Positions 14,298 to 22,721 of a stretch of 37,335 nucleotides of DNA are shown piece after piece (position 1 is the first letter of the stretch; every line of letters begins with the position of its first letter). The translations under genes were made by a program, and so were the position numbers. Source of the DNA: a virus; IMG/VR virus record IMGVR_UViG_3300043788_000225, positions 1 to 37,335 of that record; one strand, given 5' to 3'. The notes under the pieces are model-generated. The model saw only the letters and a program-made list of their open reading frames with translations. It did no database searches and had not been told where the DNA came from.

Positions 14298-15000
14298 GAA
14301 GTTTGTCCAGGACTCATACCAGTTGATCAGCGCAAGCAGCCCGACTGTGCCTTTGCATGGCGATGACATGTCAAAGGGCGTGCAGTTCTTGAACGAACTC
14401 CTGAAGTCGTACAGTTCCAGCGGGTTAATGCTGACGGTGTCTAAACGGGTGGACTTTGTTCTGCCGATTGGACAGAGATTCATCACTTTTGGTGACCCAA
14501 CCTATACGCCCACCCCTGACGTTCCAGATGGAAGGCTTGCCAACCTGCAAAATGCATGGCTGACACTTGATGGAGTGGAATATCCGCTTATCGACGAGTC
14601 CCGCAATGTGTTTTTTGGAAGCTACAAATACGCTCCACAGAAAGGATTGCCGAGATTTGTCATCATCACCAATGATACAAATCTGACTACGATGCAGTTC
14701 TATCCATCTGCCTCACAGGTCTATGACGTGACCGTTTATGGCAAGTTTGAACTGCCGTATGTCACAGAGAATGACGACATGTCATTCCTGCCGCTTTATT
14801 ACTATCGTTACCTGCGCCTTGCGCTTGCCCGTGATCTGGCTTTCTATAAAGGGCGCTCTTCTGCATGGGATGAAAAGCTGGAAGCCATGTTTCAGGAAGC
14901 GAAGGACGAAATGGAATCCGCTTCTGCCATCAACCTTGTCATTGATACGGCAAATGAAAGCTATCTCAATGGATCCTGGCGTGTCCGGGCTGGCATCTAG
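14272..15000 (+). CDS. Tail accessory / head completion protein, P22 gp4-like
   Basis: 242 aa (P22 gp4 is 166 aa; many relatives are longer). It binds the portal after packaging and starts tail assembly. The opening pattern Thr-Val-Lys-Lys-Phe-Val-Gln-Asp-Ser-Tyr, then Leu-Asn-Glu-Leu-Leu-Lys-Ser-Tyr and a Ser-Gly-Leu-Met-Leu strand, fits the gp4 family. The C-terminal half has Tyr-Tyr-Tyr-Arg-Tyr-Leu-Arg-Leu-Ala-Leu-Ala-Arg-Asp-Leu-Ala, also usual. ATG 14272 follows AGAGGAAG; upstream in-frame starts lie inside the previous gene. It is followed directly by a gp10-like gene, as in P22. Confidence 0.83.
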   Translation: MALYAQTVKKFVQDSYQLISASSPTVPLHGDDMSKGVQFLNELLKSYSSSGLMLTVSKRVDFVLPIGQRFITFGDPTYTPTPDVPDGRLANLQNAWLTLDGVEYPLIDESRNVFFGSYKYAPQKGLPRFVIITNDTNLTTMQFYPSASQVYDVTVYGKFELPYVTENDDMSFLPLYYYRYLRLALARDLAFYKGRSSAWDEKLEAMFQEAKDEMESASAINLVIDTANESYLNGSWRVRAGI

Positions 15001-15013
15001 GGAGGTGTAGCTC

Positions 15014-16849
15014 ATGGCAACCGCACCCGGACAATATGCAATCAAGCCGTGTCCAATCATCGGTCCATATAATCTGCAGCGCTTCAAACAGTTTGGACCT
15101 GAAGACACAGCCAACTTTTATCTGGTGAATGATCAGAACACCAAAAAGCCATATGCCATGTATCCCACTATGGGACGATCTCATATCCAGTATCTGGGAA
15201 TAAACCAGCTTGTTTTCGGGACAGAGCCGCGTGGCATTTTCAAGACTATCCGATATGCCTACATTGTTGAGGCAGGAACGGTCTTCAGGATTGACTCGCA
15301 ATACACTCAGGTGCCGATAGGCACGCTGGTTTCGACTTCAGGATCAGTCTATTTTGCATTTCTGGTGGTGGGAAGCATTGTATTTGCCTGTTTTGTTGAT
15401 GATCAGTTCATCTACATATACCCCGAGGATGATCCTGCAGGACTTCGGAAGGTCACTGATATAAATGCCCCGGGAAACTTCACTGTCGACGGAACTGTCA
15501 CAAAACCGGGATACATTGCCGCATTTGGAAACAGGATTACGGTTTCAGTGAGAGGCAGTTCCCAGTTTGTCCTGTCAAAAATAAATCTTGGTGGATCAGG
15601 CTTTGATCCATCCACATGCTTTACAAATGCCACAACTCCACAGGTGTATGCGCTTGCCAGTGGAAAGATTCAGCAGATGGGTGTTCTGAACAATACCCTG
15701 TACATTTTCAGTGATTATGTGACAGACGTTATATCGAATATTCCATCACAGTTTCCTGCGACATTAAGCGGTACTGTCATTTCGTTTCCATGGAAGTTCA
15801 ATTCCACATACAACTGGAATTTTGGGATGGCGAATCCCAATTCTCTGGATATTGATTTCGGATATATCTCTTTTCTGGCACAGAACAGTGACGGGCTTCT
15901 GCAGTTCATGATGAGCAAGGGCGGCCAGCCTGAAAAGATCAGCACCAATGCAATTGACGTGCTTCTGCAGCGTTATACGAATTTGTATGGTGCCAACAAC
16001 CCATTCCTGTCCAGAAATTCCAATGGGTTCCTTTACCAGTACGAGAACACGATCTTTTACCGGATGTCAGGCGGAAATTATCTGAACAACGGAATTCTTG
16101 ATCAGCAGCAGACTGCCAACAGCATTGAGTTTTGTGTGGACGCACAGGAATGGCATCGCTGTATTGAGCTGAATGGTGAGCGAAACAGGATACAGGCGCA
16201 CATTTATTTCAACTTCAAGCATCTTGTGACAGTTACCGGAGACGGTACTGTTTATGATATGTCTGGTCAGTATTATTACAACGAAGTGAGAAATGTCGCG
16301 CAGGACGACCCTCAGGAATCCGATGCCTATATTGCATATCCATTCAGGTATGAGCGCATCACACCTCTAATTTATGAGGACGATTACGCTGAGTTTGAGA
16401 CAGAGTTTGTGCAAATTGATTTTGTCTGGGGCGACAGCAATATCAATTATTCGACCACGCCATTCAGGAATGCAGTGTTCATCATTGATGAAGACCCCGG
16501 GATGGATGGAGACCCGCAATACATTATTACTGATGAGCTCGGACCTGACGGCGCACCCATTTACGTTCTGGCACAGGAAGGCAATACACCCCAGATTGAT
16601 GAGACATTTTACAACGCCCTTTACAAGCCCAGCATCGAGCTTTACTGGTCTGACGATGGCGGTGTCTCCTTTCATCCTGCTGATATGCGCGAGTTCTCCC
16701 AAAGCGGTGTGTATAGCTGGAGAATGCGCTGGTATCAACTTGGCCCCTCCCGTAACCGGGTCTACAAGCTGATAGCAGTCAGTCCTGTTCCCATTGTCAT
16801 TCTTGGGGCAACCATGAATGTAAGGAGGGCCAGTGGCGGGGCAGCTTGA
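15014..16849 (+). CDS. Tail hub / DNA stabilisation protein, P22 gp10-like
   Basis: 611 aa (P22 gp10 is 472 aa). It forms the tail hub that plugs the packaged DNA and carries fibres or spikes. It is beta-rich and looks like a propeller: repeated strands with Gly-Asn and Asp-Asp turns, and the family pattern near the N terminus of Cys-Pro-Ile-Ile-Gly, Ala-Asn-Phe-Tyr-Leu-Val and Ala-Met-Tyr-Pro-Thr-Met-Gly. GGAGG is 8 bases before the ATG. The extra length lies in the C-terminal third, which has an acidic loop around residues 485-535 and may be a separate fibre-docking domain. Confidence 0.85.
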   Translation: MATAPGQYAIKPCPIIGPYNLQRFKQFGPEDTANFYLVNDQNTKKPYAMYPTMGRSHIQYLGINQLVFGTEPRGIFKTIRYAYIVEAGTVFRIDSQYTQVPIGTLVSTSGSVYFAFLVVGSIVFACFVDDQFIYIYPEDDPAGLRKVTDINAPGNFTVDGTVTKPGYIAAFGNRITVSVRGSSQFVLSKINLGGSGFDPSTCFTNATTPQVYALASGKIQQMGVLNNTLYIFSDYVTDVISNIPSQFPATLSGTVISFPWKFNSTYNWNFGMANPNSLDIDFGYISFLAQNSDGLLQFMMSKGGQPEKISTNAIDVLLQRYTNLYGANNPFLSRNSNGFLYQYENTIFYRMSGGNYLNNGILDQQQTANSIEFCVDAQEWHRCIELNGERNRIQAHIYFNFKHLVTVTGDGTVYDMSGQYYYNEVRNVAQDDPQESDAYIAYPFRYERITPLIYEDDYAEFETEFVQIDFVWGDSNINYSTTPFRNAVFIIDEDPGMDGDPQYIITDELGPDGAPIYVLAQEGNTPQIDETFYNALYKPSIELYWSDDGGVSFHPADMREFSQSGVYSWRMRWYQLGPSRNRVYKLIAVSPVPIVILGATMNVRRASGGAA

Positions 16850-17201
16850 ACTGAATTTACTGGACACCGTTGACGTTGAGCAAACACAGTTCGGTCCTGA
16901 CATGAAACGATGGCTGACGAATGCTGTTGATATTATCAATGAGCAGTTTCAGGCGCTCGATTTCATGATTGAGACAAAGGGTGTTGATATTGGTGGAGGA
17001 GGAGCTGGCCCTATTTCAGTGCCAGTTATTGGTCTCACCGCAAACGACTATGTGAATGCCAGAATCGTGAGCACCAGCAATGCTGGAGTCACAATATTGA
17101 CCGTAACGCCAGGGCTGAATGCATTCGACATTACGTTTAGTGCTGATCCTGGGGCTTCTGCTATCATTGTTTATCAGGCGATCAGCGCCCAGCCACAGTA
17201 A
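16833..17201 (+). CDS. Small tail-region protein
   Basis: 122 aa from a GTG start, with AAGGAGG at 16822-16828. It overlaps the hub gene by 17 bases. The N-terminal ~50 residues are helical, a Gly-Gly-Gly-Gly-Ala-Gly hinge follows near residue 52, and the C-terminal half is beta-rich (Ala-Gly-Val-Thr-Ile-Leu-Thr-Val). The layout of helix, hinge and small beta domain fits a trimeric tail-tip or fibre adaptor. Not recognised by family. Confidence 0.68.
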   Translation: MAGQLELNLLDTVDVEQTQFGPDMKRWLTNAVDIINEQFQALDFMIETKGVDIGGGGAGPISVPVIGLTANDYVNARIVSTSNAGVTILTVTPGLNAFDITFSADPGASAIIVYQAISAQPQ

Positions 17202-17215
17202 CAAGGAGTGTTGCA

Positions 17216-17860
17216 ATGGCATCTTATGCAAGTGATCTGAACCCCTTTATGGGGATGAAGATGATGCACAAATTTCTTCATCCAGAAGAGGCGTATGAAT
17301 CTGCGCAAAAGGCTGCCCAACGCGGCTGGGATGAGACCAAAGGATTTGAAACTCCTTTCATGCAGCATGGCCTCGATCAATATGGGGGCCTCAATGAAGC
17401 CGAACAGAAATTGATGCATCCAGAGCAGCTTCAGAATGAATGGGCGCAGGGGTATGAAACCTCTCCCTATGCCCAGCGCATGCTTGCCATGAACAGTCAG
17501 CAGGGACAGGAAGCGGCAAGTTCCATGGGGCTCGGAGGAAGCAGCGCTGCTGTGGGCAATATTCAGCAAGGTGCTGGTGATATTGTTGCCCGTGATCGTC
17601 AGCAATATCTTGATGACATGATGAAAAAATATATGTCAGGGATTGGTATTGGTCAGAGTTTATACGGAACAGGCGCCACAATGGGCGGAAAACTGGGTGA
17701 CCAGTCGATGACTCAGGGTCAGAATATGGCCAGCCTGAAATATGGTGCTGACGCCTCCCAAGGAAAGCTGTTTGAAAACCTTCTGCGTACTGCAGGCAAA
17801 CTGTATATGGGTGGTGGGGCAAATTCGTTCAATTCGGGCGAAGCAGCTGCGACGACGTAA
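17216..17860 (+). CDS. Probable ejection (internal virion) protein A
   Basis: 214 aa, rich in Gln, Gly, Ala, Met and Ser with little beta potential. It lies immediately after the tail hub genes, where P22 keeps the DNA-transfer genes 7, 20 and 16. The C-terminal region (Gly-Thr-Gly-Ala-Thr-Met-Gly-Gly, Gly-Ala-Asp-Ala-Ser-Gln-Gly) resembles the low-complexity style of gp7-like proteins. Assignment rests on position and composition. AAGGAG precedes the ATG. Confidence 0.65.
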   Translation: MASYASDLNPFMGMKMMHKFLHPEEAYESAQKAAQRGWDETKGFETPFMQHGLDQYGGLNEAEQKLMHPEQLQNEWAQGYETSPYAQRMLAMNSQQGQEAASSMGLGGSSAAVGNIQQGAGDIVARDRQQYLDDMMKKYMSGIGIGQSLYGTGATMGGKLGDQSMTQGQNMASLKYGADASQGKLFENLLRTAGKLYMGGGANSFNSGEAAATT

Positions 17861-17869
17861 GGAATTAAC

Positions 17870-18820
17870 ATGCCAATTCAGGGATTGCCAACATTTACGA
17901 TGCCGGGAGCAGAGCTCTCGACGATGCCGGACGAGATCCGTGACATGCTGCTGAAACAGGCACAGCAGCAGAAGCAGCAGGGCGAAAATCAGAGGGAACA
18001 GCAACAGCAACCCCTCAAGATGGATGAATTGCGCCAGAAAATTGCCAGTGAAAAAGCTCTCGCCGAATTGCGTAACCGAAGCACGGGCGTAGGCATGGGC
18101 GGTGGTGGGGGCGTTGATTTCAAGAACATGGTAGCGCTTACCCGTCAGGCAATGCTGGATAATCCTGGAATAGACATGAACAAGGCCAACCAGATTGCCA
18201 GCGCATGGCTATCTGGTTCCGATACATTGCCCGATGGCACTCCTGTTCCAAAGATGTCTGGCATGGCCCAGCAGGCATTGACCAATATTCAGAAAAAGAA
18301 TGCTCCTGCGGCTGTTCAAACTACTGCAGCCAACATGAACATTCTGGCAAAGGATGTGAATGACATAGATATTGGACCACTGCAGAGGTTCGCTGGACTA
18401 CCGGGAAGGCTGGATCTCGCCCAATATCAGGCAAAAATGACGGCTGGAGAGGATGTTCCGCAGGAATATCGGGATTATCTGTCATTCCAGAACGTGACAT
18501 CTCAGTTTGCCATGGATGCCCTGCGCAAGGGCTTTGGAACCTCTGTGGTGCCTGATTACGTCTATTCGACCCTTGGGAATGCTTCCAACCCGGGAAGCAA
18601 GTGGTGGCATGATCCGAAACAGGTCGCGGCCAACTGGAAGAGAACAACCGACTGGATCAACAGCAATGCCAAGCGCTACGCGAATGTGGCACAACATGGT
18701 CTACACTCAGAGACCGTTGGCGGACAATCTTCTGGTGGCCAACAGGCGGGTAGCGGTCAGGGTGGACAGAAGAAAGTACGCAAGTTCAAGGTGGTCAATA
18801 ACCAACTGGTAGAGGTATAG
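17870..18820 (+). CDS. Probable ejection (internal virion) protein B
   Basis: 316 aa. The N-terminal ~60 residues are a Gln-rich helix (runs of Gln), followed by a Gly-rich hinge around residue 75-82 and a helical middle. The end is basic, with Gly/Ser/Gln then Lys-Lys-Val-Arg-Lys-Phe-Lys. It is the second of three consecutive genes in the P22 ejection-protein position. Such proteins enter the envelope ahead of the DNA. Position and composition only. Confidence 0.62.
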   Translation: MPIQGLPTFTMPGAELSTMPDEIRDMLLKQAQQQKQQGENQREQQQQPLKMDELRQKIASEKALAELRNRSTGVGMGGGGGVDFKNMVALTRQAMLDNPGIDMNKANQIASAWLSGSDTLPDGTPVPKMSGMAQQALTNIQKKNAPAAVQTTAANMNILAKDVNDIDIGPLQRFAGLPGRLDLAQYQAKMTAGEDVPQEYRDYLSFQNVTSQFAMDALRKGFGTSVVPDYVYSTLGNASNPGSKWWHDPKQVAANWKRTTDWINSNAKRYANVAQHGLHSETVGGQSSGGQQAGSGQGGQKKVRKFKVVNNQLVEV

Positions 18821-18823
18821 ACC

Positions 18824-20185
18824 ATGGTTCAGCAGGTTGAACATAATGGCCAGACATTTGAGTTTCCGGATGAAGCGACCCCGGAAATGATCTCTGCTGC
18901 GCTGGGATTAAAGCCTGCAGGACAACAACCCCAGCAGCCAGAAGCACCAAAGTCAATTCTTGAACAGCTTGGCAATATGGCAGGCAAGTTCAATCGCGGC
19001 GTAGAGGCCACAAGGCTTCCCGCAGCTGCTGGTGGGCTTCTTCAGGGTACGGGTGATATGGGCGCTTCCCTTTTAAATCTTGCCCTGAAGCCCATCAACA
19101 AGGGGCTGGGAACCGACATCAAAATCCCACATCCCAACCTTGGAAAGTACGTCCCGGATGACATTCTGTCCAAAGCAGCCTTTGGGGGCGGAGAGATTGC
19201 GCCCTTGTTCATTCCCGGACTTGGCTTGGCTGGTGCTGCCGGCAAGATTGGTGAACTGGGTGGCATCACCCAGAATGTCGCTAAAATCCCGGGTGTGGGC
19301 AAAACCCTAGCTTCATTGTTGAGTGGTGGTACCACAGGATATGCGCTTGGCGAAGACAGTCAGGGCGGCAGAGGAATTGCCACAACGATTGGTGCGGCTG
19401 CTGGACCTGCCGTTGGGGTAGCCGGAAAGATGGGAATCCCCAATATGGTGAAAAGCCTTTTTGACAAGGCAACGCCCAAATGGCTTGGCAATGTGATTCA
19501 GGGTCGGCATGACGCTCTGGAGAAGGAAGCCTCGAATCTGTTCAGCCATGTGGAGACACAAGCTGGTAATCGGGGCATAAACAAAATTCCCGTTCCGAAT
19601 GGGCTCATTGATGATGCCAAAAGATTCATGCCAAAGACAGATGCCTCCAAAAAGCTGATTGAAGACGCCAGAAATGGTGATTACAAGGCCATCAGGGATC
19701 TGCAATCCGATCTTCGCTCAAGGGCAGAGAATTACAAAAGCAGTGATCTGATCGCTGAGCAGCATAAAGGCGAAGAAGCGTTTGATCTGCGAGACAAGAT
19801 AAACCAGAGGGTTGCAGACCATTTTGAGAAGACAGGAAACAAGGATCTTGCCGACACACTGAAAGATGCCATGGGCAAGTATAAAAATCTGAAGGATCTC
19901 TATTTTGGCCACAATGCAATTGCAAAGATGGTGACAAAAGGTCTGAGGAAGGTACCAAAGAACATCGCGTCGGTGCTTTCAGAAGATTCTGACCCCATGC
20001 GAGCAATTATTGAAGCCCACCCAGAGCTTGAGTCACTCTTGAACAGACTTCAAAGCAAGAAAGAAGCAGCGAAAATGTTAAGATTGACAGCCATTCCGTT
20101 GGCAACCGGGGCTGTAGGCGGTATTGTTGGTGGCCATTATGGAAACAAGTTAATCAATAAAATGCTTGGCCAGGAGGCATCGTAA
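18824..20185 (+). CDS. Probable ejection (internal virion) protein C with apolar Gly-rich segments
   Basis: 453 aa. The N terminus (Val-Glu-His-Asn-Gly-Gln-Thr-Phe-Glu-Phe-Pro-Asp) is a short motif often seen at the start of podovirus internal proteins. Glycine-rich apolar stretches at ~115-150 and ~175-205, and a third near the C terminus (Ala-Thr-Gly-Ala-Val-Gly-Gly-Ile-Val-Gly-Gly), could insert in membrane. The middle is a long charged helix. This suits a channel-forming ejection protein like P22 gp16, though sequence identity is not evident. Confidence 0.65.
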   Translation: MVQQVEHNGQTFEFPDEATPEMISAALGLKPAGQQPQQPEAPKSILEQLGNMAGKFNRGVEATRLPAAAGGLLQGTGDMGASLLNLALKPINKGLGTDIKIPHPNLGKYVPDDILSKAAFGGGEIAPLFIPGLGLAGAAGKIGELGGITQNVAKIPGVGKTLASLLSGGTTGYALGEDSQGGRGIATTIGAAAGPAVGVAGKMGIPNMVKSLFDKATPKWLGNVIQGRHDALEKEASNLFSHVETQAGNRGINKIPVPNGLIDDAKRFMPKTDASKKLIEDARNGDYKAIRDLQSDLRSRAENYKSSDLIAEQHKGEEAFDLRDKINQRVADHFEKTGNKDLADTLKDAMGKYKNLKDLYFGHNAIAKMVTKGLRKVPKNIASVLSEDSDPMRAIIEAHPELESLLNRLQSKKEAAKMLRLTAIPLATGAVGGIVGGHYGNKLINKMLGQEAS

Positions 20186-22315
20186 ATGACTACGTTTGTG
20201 AGAGCGGCAAATCCAATCTGGTGGTTGCCAGACCTTACCGGTGTCAGCCTGAATGACGAGTATTATGCGTTTTTCCTGACCAATACGCTGCCATATATTC
20301 CACAAGCTGTATATCAAGACCCGGCGGGGGCGACACAATGGTCAAACCCTATACAATTTTCCCCAGCAGGAACGTTGCCAGACAATCTGTATTTCGATCC
20401 AACTCTGGTCTATCGGATCGAAGTCCGGCACGGTGATACACAGGCCGATGCTCTGATCTGGGAGATCAATAATTTTGTCCCGGGATCAGATGGCGGTAGC
20501 TCCATAATCGTAGATGAATTGACTGTTGCAGCGAATCTCATCACCAACCCACAATTTGCAGACATTACTTTCCAGTCGCCATTTACTTACACCAACATCA
20601 CACCCGGTACATACACCCTGGATATTGCCCCGGATTGGCAACTTGTCCTGACAGGAACTGGAACCACTGTGTTGGCTCAAGTGGCAATTGCAGGAAGTTC
20701 AAACCTTGCAGGAAATCCGCCCTATTATCTGGACATAAACAATACAGGATGGACAAGTGCCATTCTGCGCCAGCGTCTTGAAAACAACGGTGCTCTTTTT
20801 GCCAATGGCGCAATTGCGGTGGCGCTTACCGCAGCTGCGGTGACAACACCAGAAACACTGACTGTTACCTATGCTCCAAACAGCGGAACAGCCACAAATG
20901 TTTTCCAGAAATCCATTCCGGTCGGCGCCCTGATTGCCTACACAGGTGCCGTTGACCTACCTGCGTCGAGCAATGCCAGTACCGGAGAATCTGCGTATGT
21001 GGACATCGATTTTGTGTTGCCGGGAACAGGCGAACTGCAACTGACAAATCTGCAGATTGTTGGGCAAAGCCAGAATCTTTCCAGTGGTTTTGATGTTGAT
21101 ACTGACATTCCTGCTTTTCGTGAACTCAGTTATGAGCAGGTGGAAAATGGTGAATTCAATGTTTACAGGGATGGTTTAATTTATAAACAGACGCCTAATT
21201 TTCTTGTTGGTTGGGATTTTTCTCTGAATCCTGCACAGTTTTTGGGAAGTACAATTCCCGCTGTTGCTACAGGTGCTAATAAATCATTTTACGCTTGGGA
21301 TCAAACAATTGTTTTTCAGTCCAATACAAACAGTTGTCATATCAGTCGGGATGTCGCTGGTTCTTTCACTATTAACAATGACGTGAGCGGCAATCAAGTT
21401 GCCATTATTCAATACATGGATAAGCAGAGAGCAAGAAAACTGCTCAATCAACCGATGTGTGTCAATGTTTGTGGTTTATATGCCGTTGGTCTTAAAGTGA
21501 CTGTTTCTTTATGGTATACAACAGACGTCTCTCTACCGGTAGTTGATGTCGGAACATATAATTCTCTTGTTGCCACTCTTGATGCAAATGGTAAACCTGC
21601 AACATTTCATGGTAACTGGACAGAAGTTACAAGAGACATAAATGTTGATGCCAATTTCATTGGAAATGGGCCATCTTTGACAGACTTCACTGATTATCCA
21701 TTCGATGGATGGAATGTTGGGGACACATCGATTACCAACGATGTTACGTTCTTTGCAATTGTAATTGGCACAGCTCCAATAACTTCTACGGCTGGCGGAG
21801 AGGTTAATACAAACTCTGTTAACCTCATGAATGGAAGCATACCGACACGGCCTTCTCCACAAACTGCTGACGAAGTTCTTCGCGAGTGCCAATATTATTA
21901 TGAAAAATCCTACAATCTTAGCGTAGTTCCTGGAACTGCTGATCTTCATGGAGCTCTTATCAAGCCTATGCTGGGACGTGTTGTGGGCGCAGATACCGTT
22001 CTTGATGTGCTTCCTTTTTCAGTTGAATACAAACAGGCAAAACGGGTGGCAGTTCCAGGGTTTACTTTTTACTCAACTGGAGTCGGCACGGCTGGAAGTG
22101 TCAGTGGACAGATATGGTCAAACATATATCAGACAAATGCGTCTGTAGAAATTGTTGCTGGAACCACATGGGCGCCTACTTATGGGCAATATGGGGTGAT
22201 TTGGCTTCCATTGGCTTTGGTTGGAGATTTTGGAGCAACAGGCTCCAATGTCGCTCCCCCCGTAGCGTCTATCGCATTCCAATACGTAGTTGAAGCAAGA
22301 TTGGGAATTGTTTAA
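20186..22315 (+). CDS. Tail fibre / receptor-binding protein 1
   Basis: 709 aa, beta-rich. The first ~95 residues have the pattern Gln-Asp-Pro-Ala-Gly, Trp-Ser-Asn-Pro, Gly-Thr-Leu-Pro-Asp-Asn-Leu-Tyr-Phe-Asp-Pro and Tyr-Arg-Ile-Glu-Val-Arg. This is a common tail-attachment module that plays the same part as the P22 tailspike head-binding domain. A carbohydrate-binding-like beta-sandwich region follows. The C-terminal ~180 residues (from Leu-Arg-Glu-Cys-Gln-Tyr-Tyr-Tyr-Glu-Lys-Ser-Tyr) match a frequent fibre-tip motif. AGGAGG precedes the ATG. Base composition turns AT-richer from about 21,100 on, suggesting module exchange. Confidence 0.8.
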   Translation: MTTFVRAANPIWWLPDLTGVSLNDEYYAFFLTNTLPYIPQAVYQDPAGATQWSNPIQFSPAGTLPDNLYFDPTLVYRIEVRHGDTQADALIWEINNFVPGSDGGSSIIVDELTVAANLITNPQFADITFQSPFTYTNITPGTYTLDIAPDWQLVLTGTGTTVLAQVAIAGSSNLAGNPPYYLDINNTGWTSAILRQRLENNGALFANGAIAVALTAAAVTTPETLTVTYAPNSGTATNVFQKSIPVGALIAYTGAVDLPASSNASTGESAYVDIDFVLPGTGELQLTNLQIVGQSQNLSSGFDVDTDIPAFRELSYEQVENGEFNVYRDGLIYKQTPNFLVGWDFSLNPAQFLGSTIPAVATGANKSFYAWDQTIVFQSNTNSCHISRDVAGSFTINNDVSGNQVAIIQYMDKQRARKLLNQPMCVNVCGLYAVGLKVTVSLWYTTDVSLPVVDVGTYNSLVATLDANGKPATFHGNWTEVTRDINVDANFIGNGPSLTDFTDYPFDGWNVGDTSITNDVTFFAIVIGTAPITSTAGGEVNTNSVNLMNGSIPTRPSPQTADEVLRECQYYYEKSYNLSVVPGTADLHGALIKPMLGRVVGADTVLDVLPFSVEYKQAKRVAVPGFTFYSTGVGTAGSVSGQIWSNIYQTNASVEIVAGTTWAPTYGQYGVIWLPLALVGDFGATGSNVAPPVASIAFQYVVEARLGIV

Positions 22316-22335
22316 TTAAAATCAGGAGCATTTTA

Positions 22336-22680
22336 ATGGCCACACGTTATCAGATGAATTTTTGTGAATGTTTTCCATTTTCCGATACTGGAGTGGACAT
22401 TCTGCTTTCTGCTGCGACCGAGACAACATGGACTGTTCCGGGGACAAATAAAAACATTTACAGGGCATCGTTTGGTTGTTCATCAAATGCAGAAATCTGG
22501 GTAAGTTTGAACGGAACAGCAACAGTTCCAATCATTAACACAGCCACAGACACCTATAATCAGGAATTTGTGGTTCCTGGTATGTGCCGGTATGTAAAAG
22601 GAGGGGACGTGCTCAGTTTCATCAGCACAGCAGCCCCGCAGGTTGGGGTATCATTGTTACAGGTACAGGACATTAGCTAG
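22336..22680 (+). CDS. Small virion-type beta protein
   Basis: 114 aa. AGGAG is just upstream. It is beta-rich with alternating apolar residues and a C-terminal Val-Gly-Val-Ser-Leu-Leu-Gln-Val strand. It lies between the two fibre genes and could be an adaptor or fibre cap. Not recognised. Confidence 0.68.
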   Translation: MATRYQMNFCECFPFSDTGVDILLSAATETTWTVPGTNKNIYRASFGCSSNAEIWVSLNGTATVPIINTATDTYNQEFVVPGMCRYVKGGDVLSFISTAAPQVGVSLLQVQDIS

Positions 22681-22721
22681 GCCATAATGTTCATGGATGT
22701 TTTTGCACAGGAGTGCATTTT

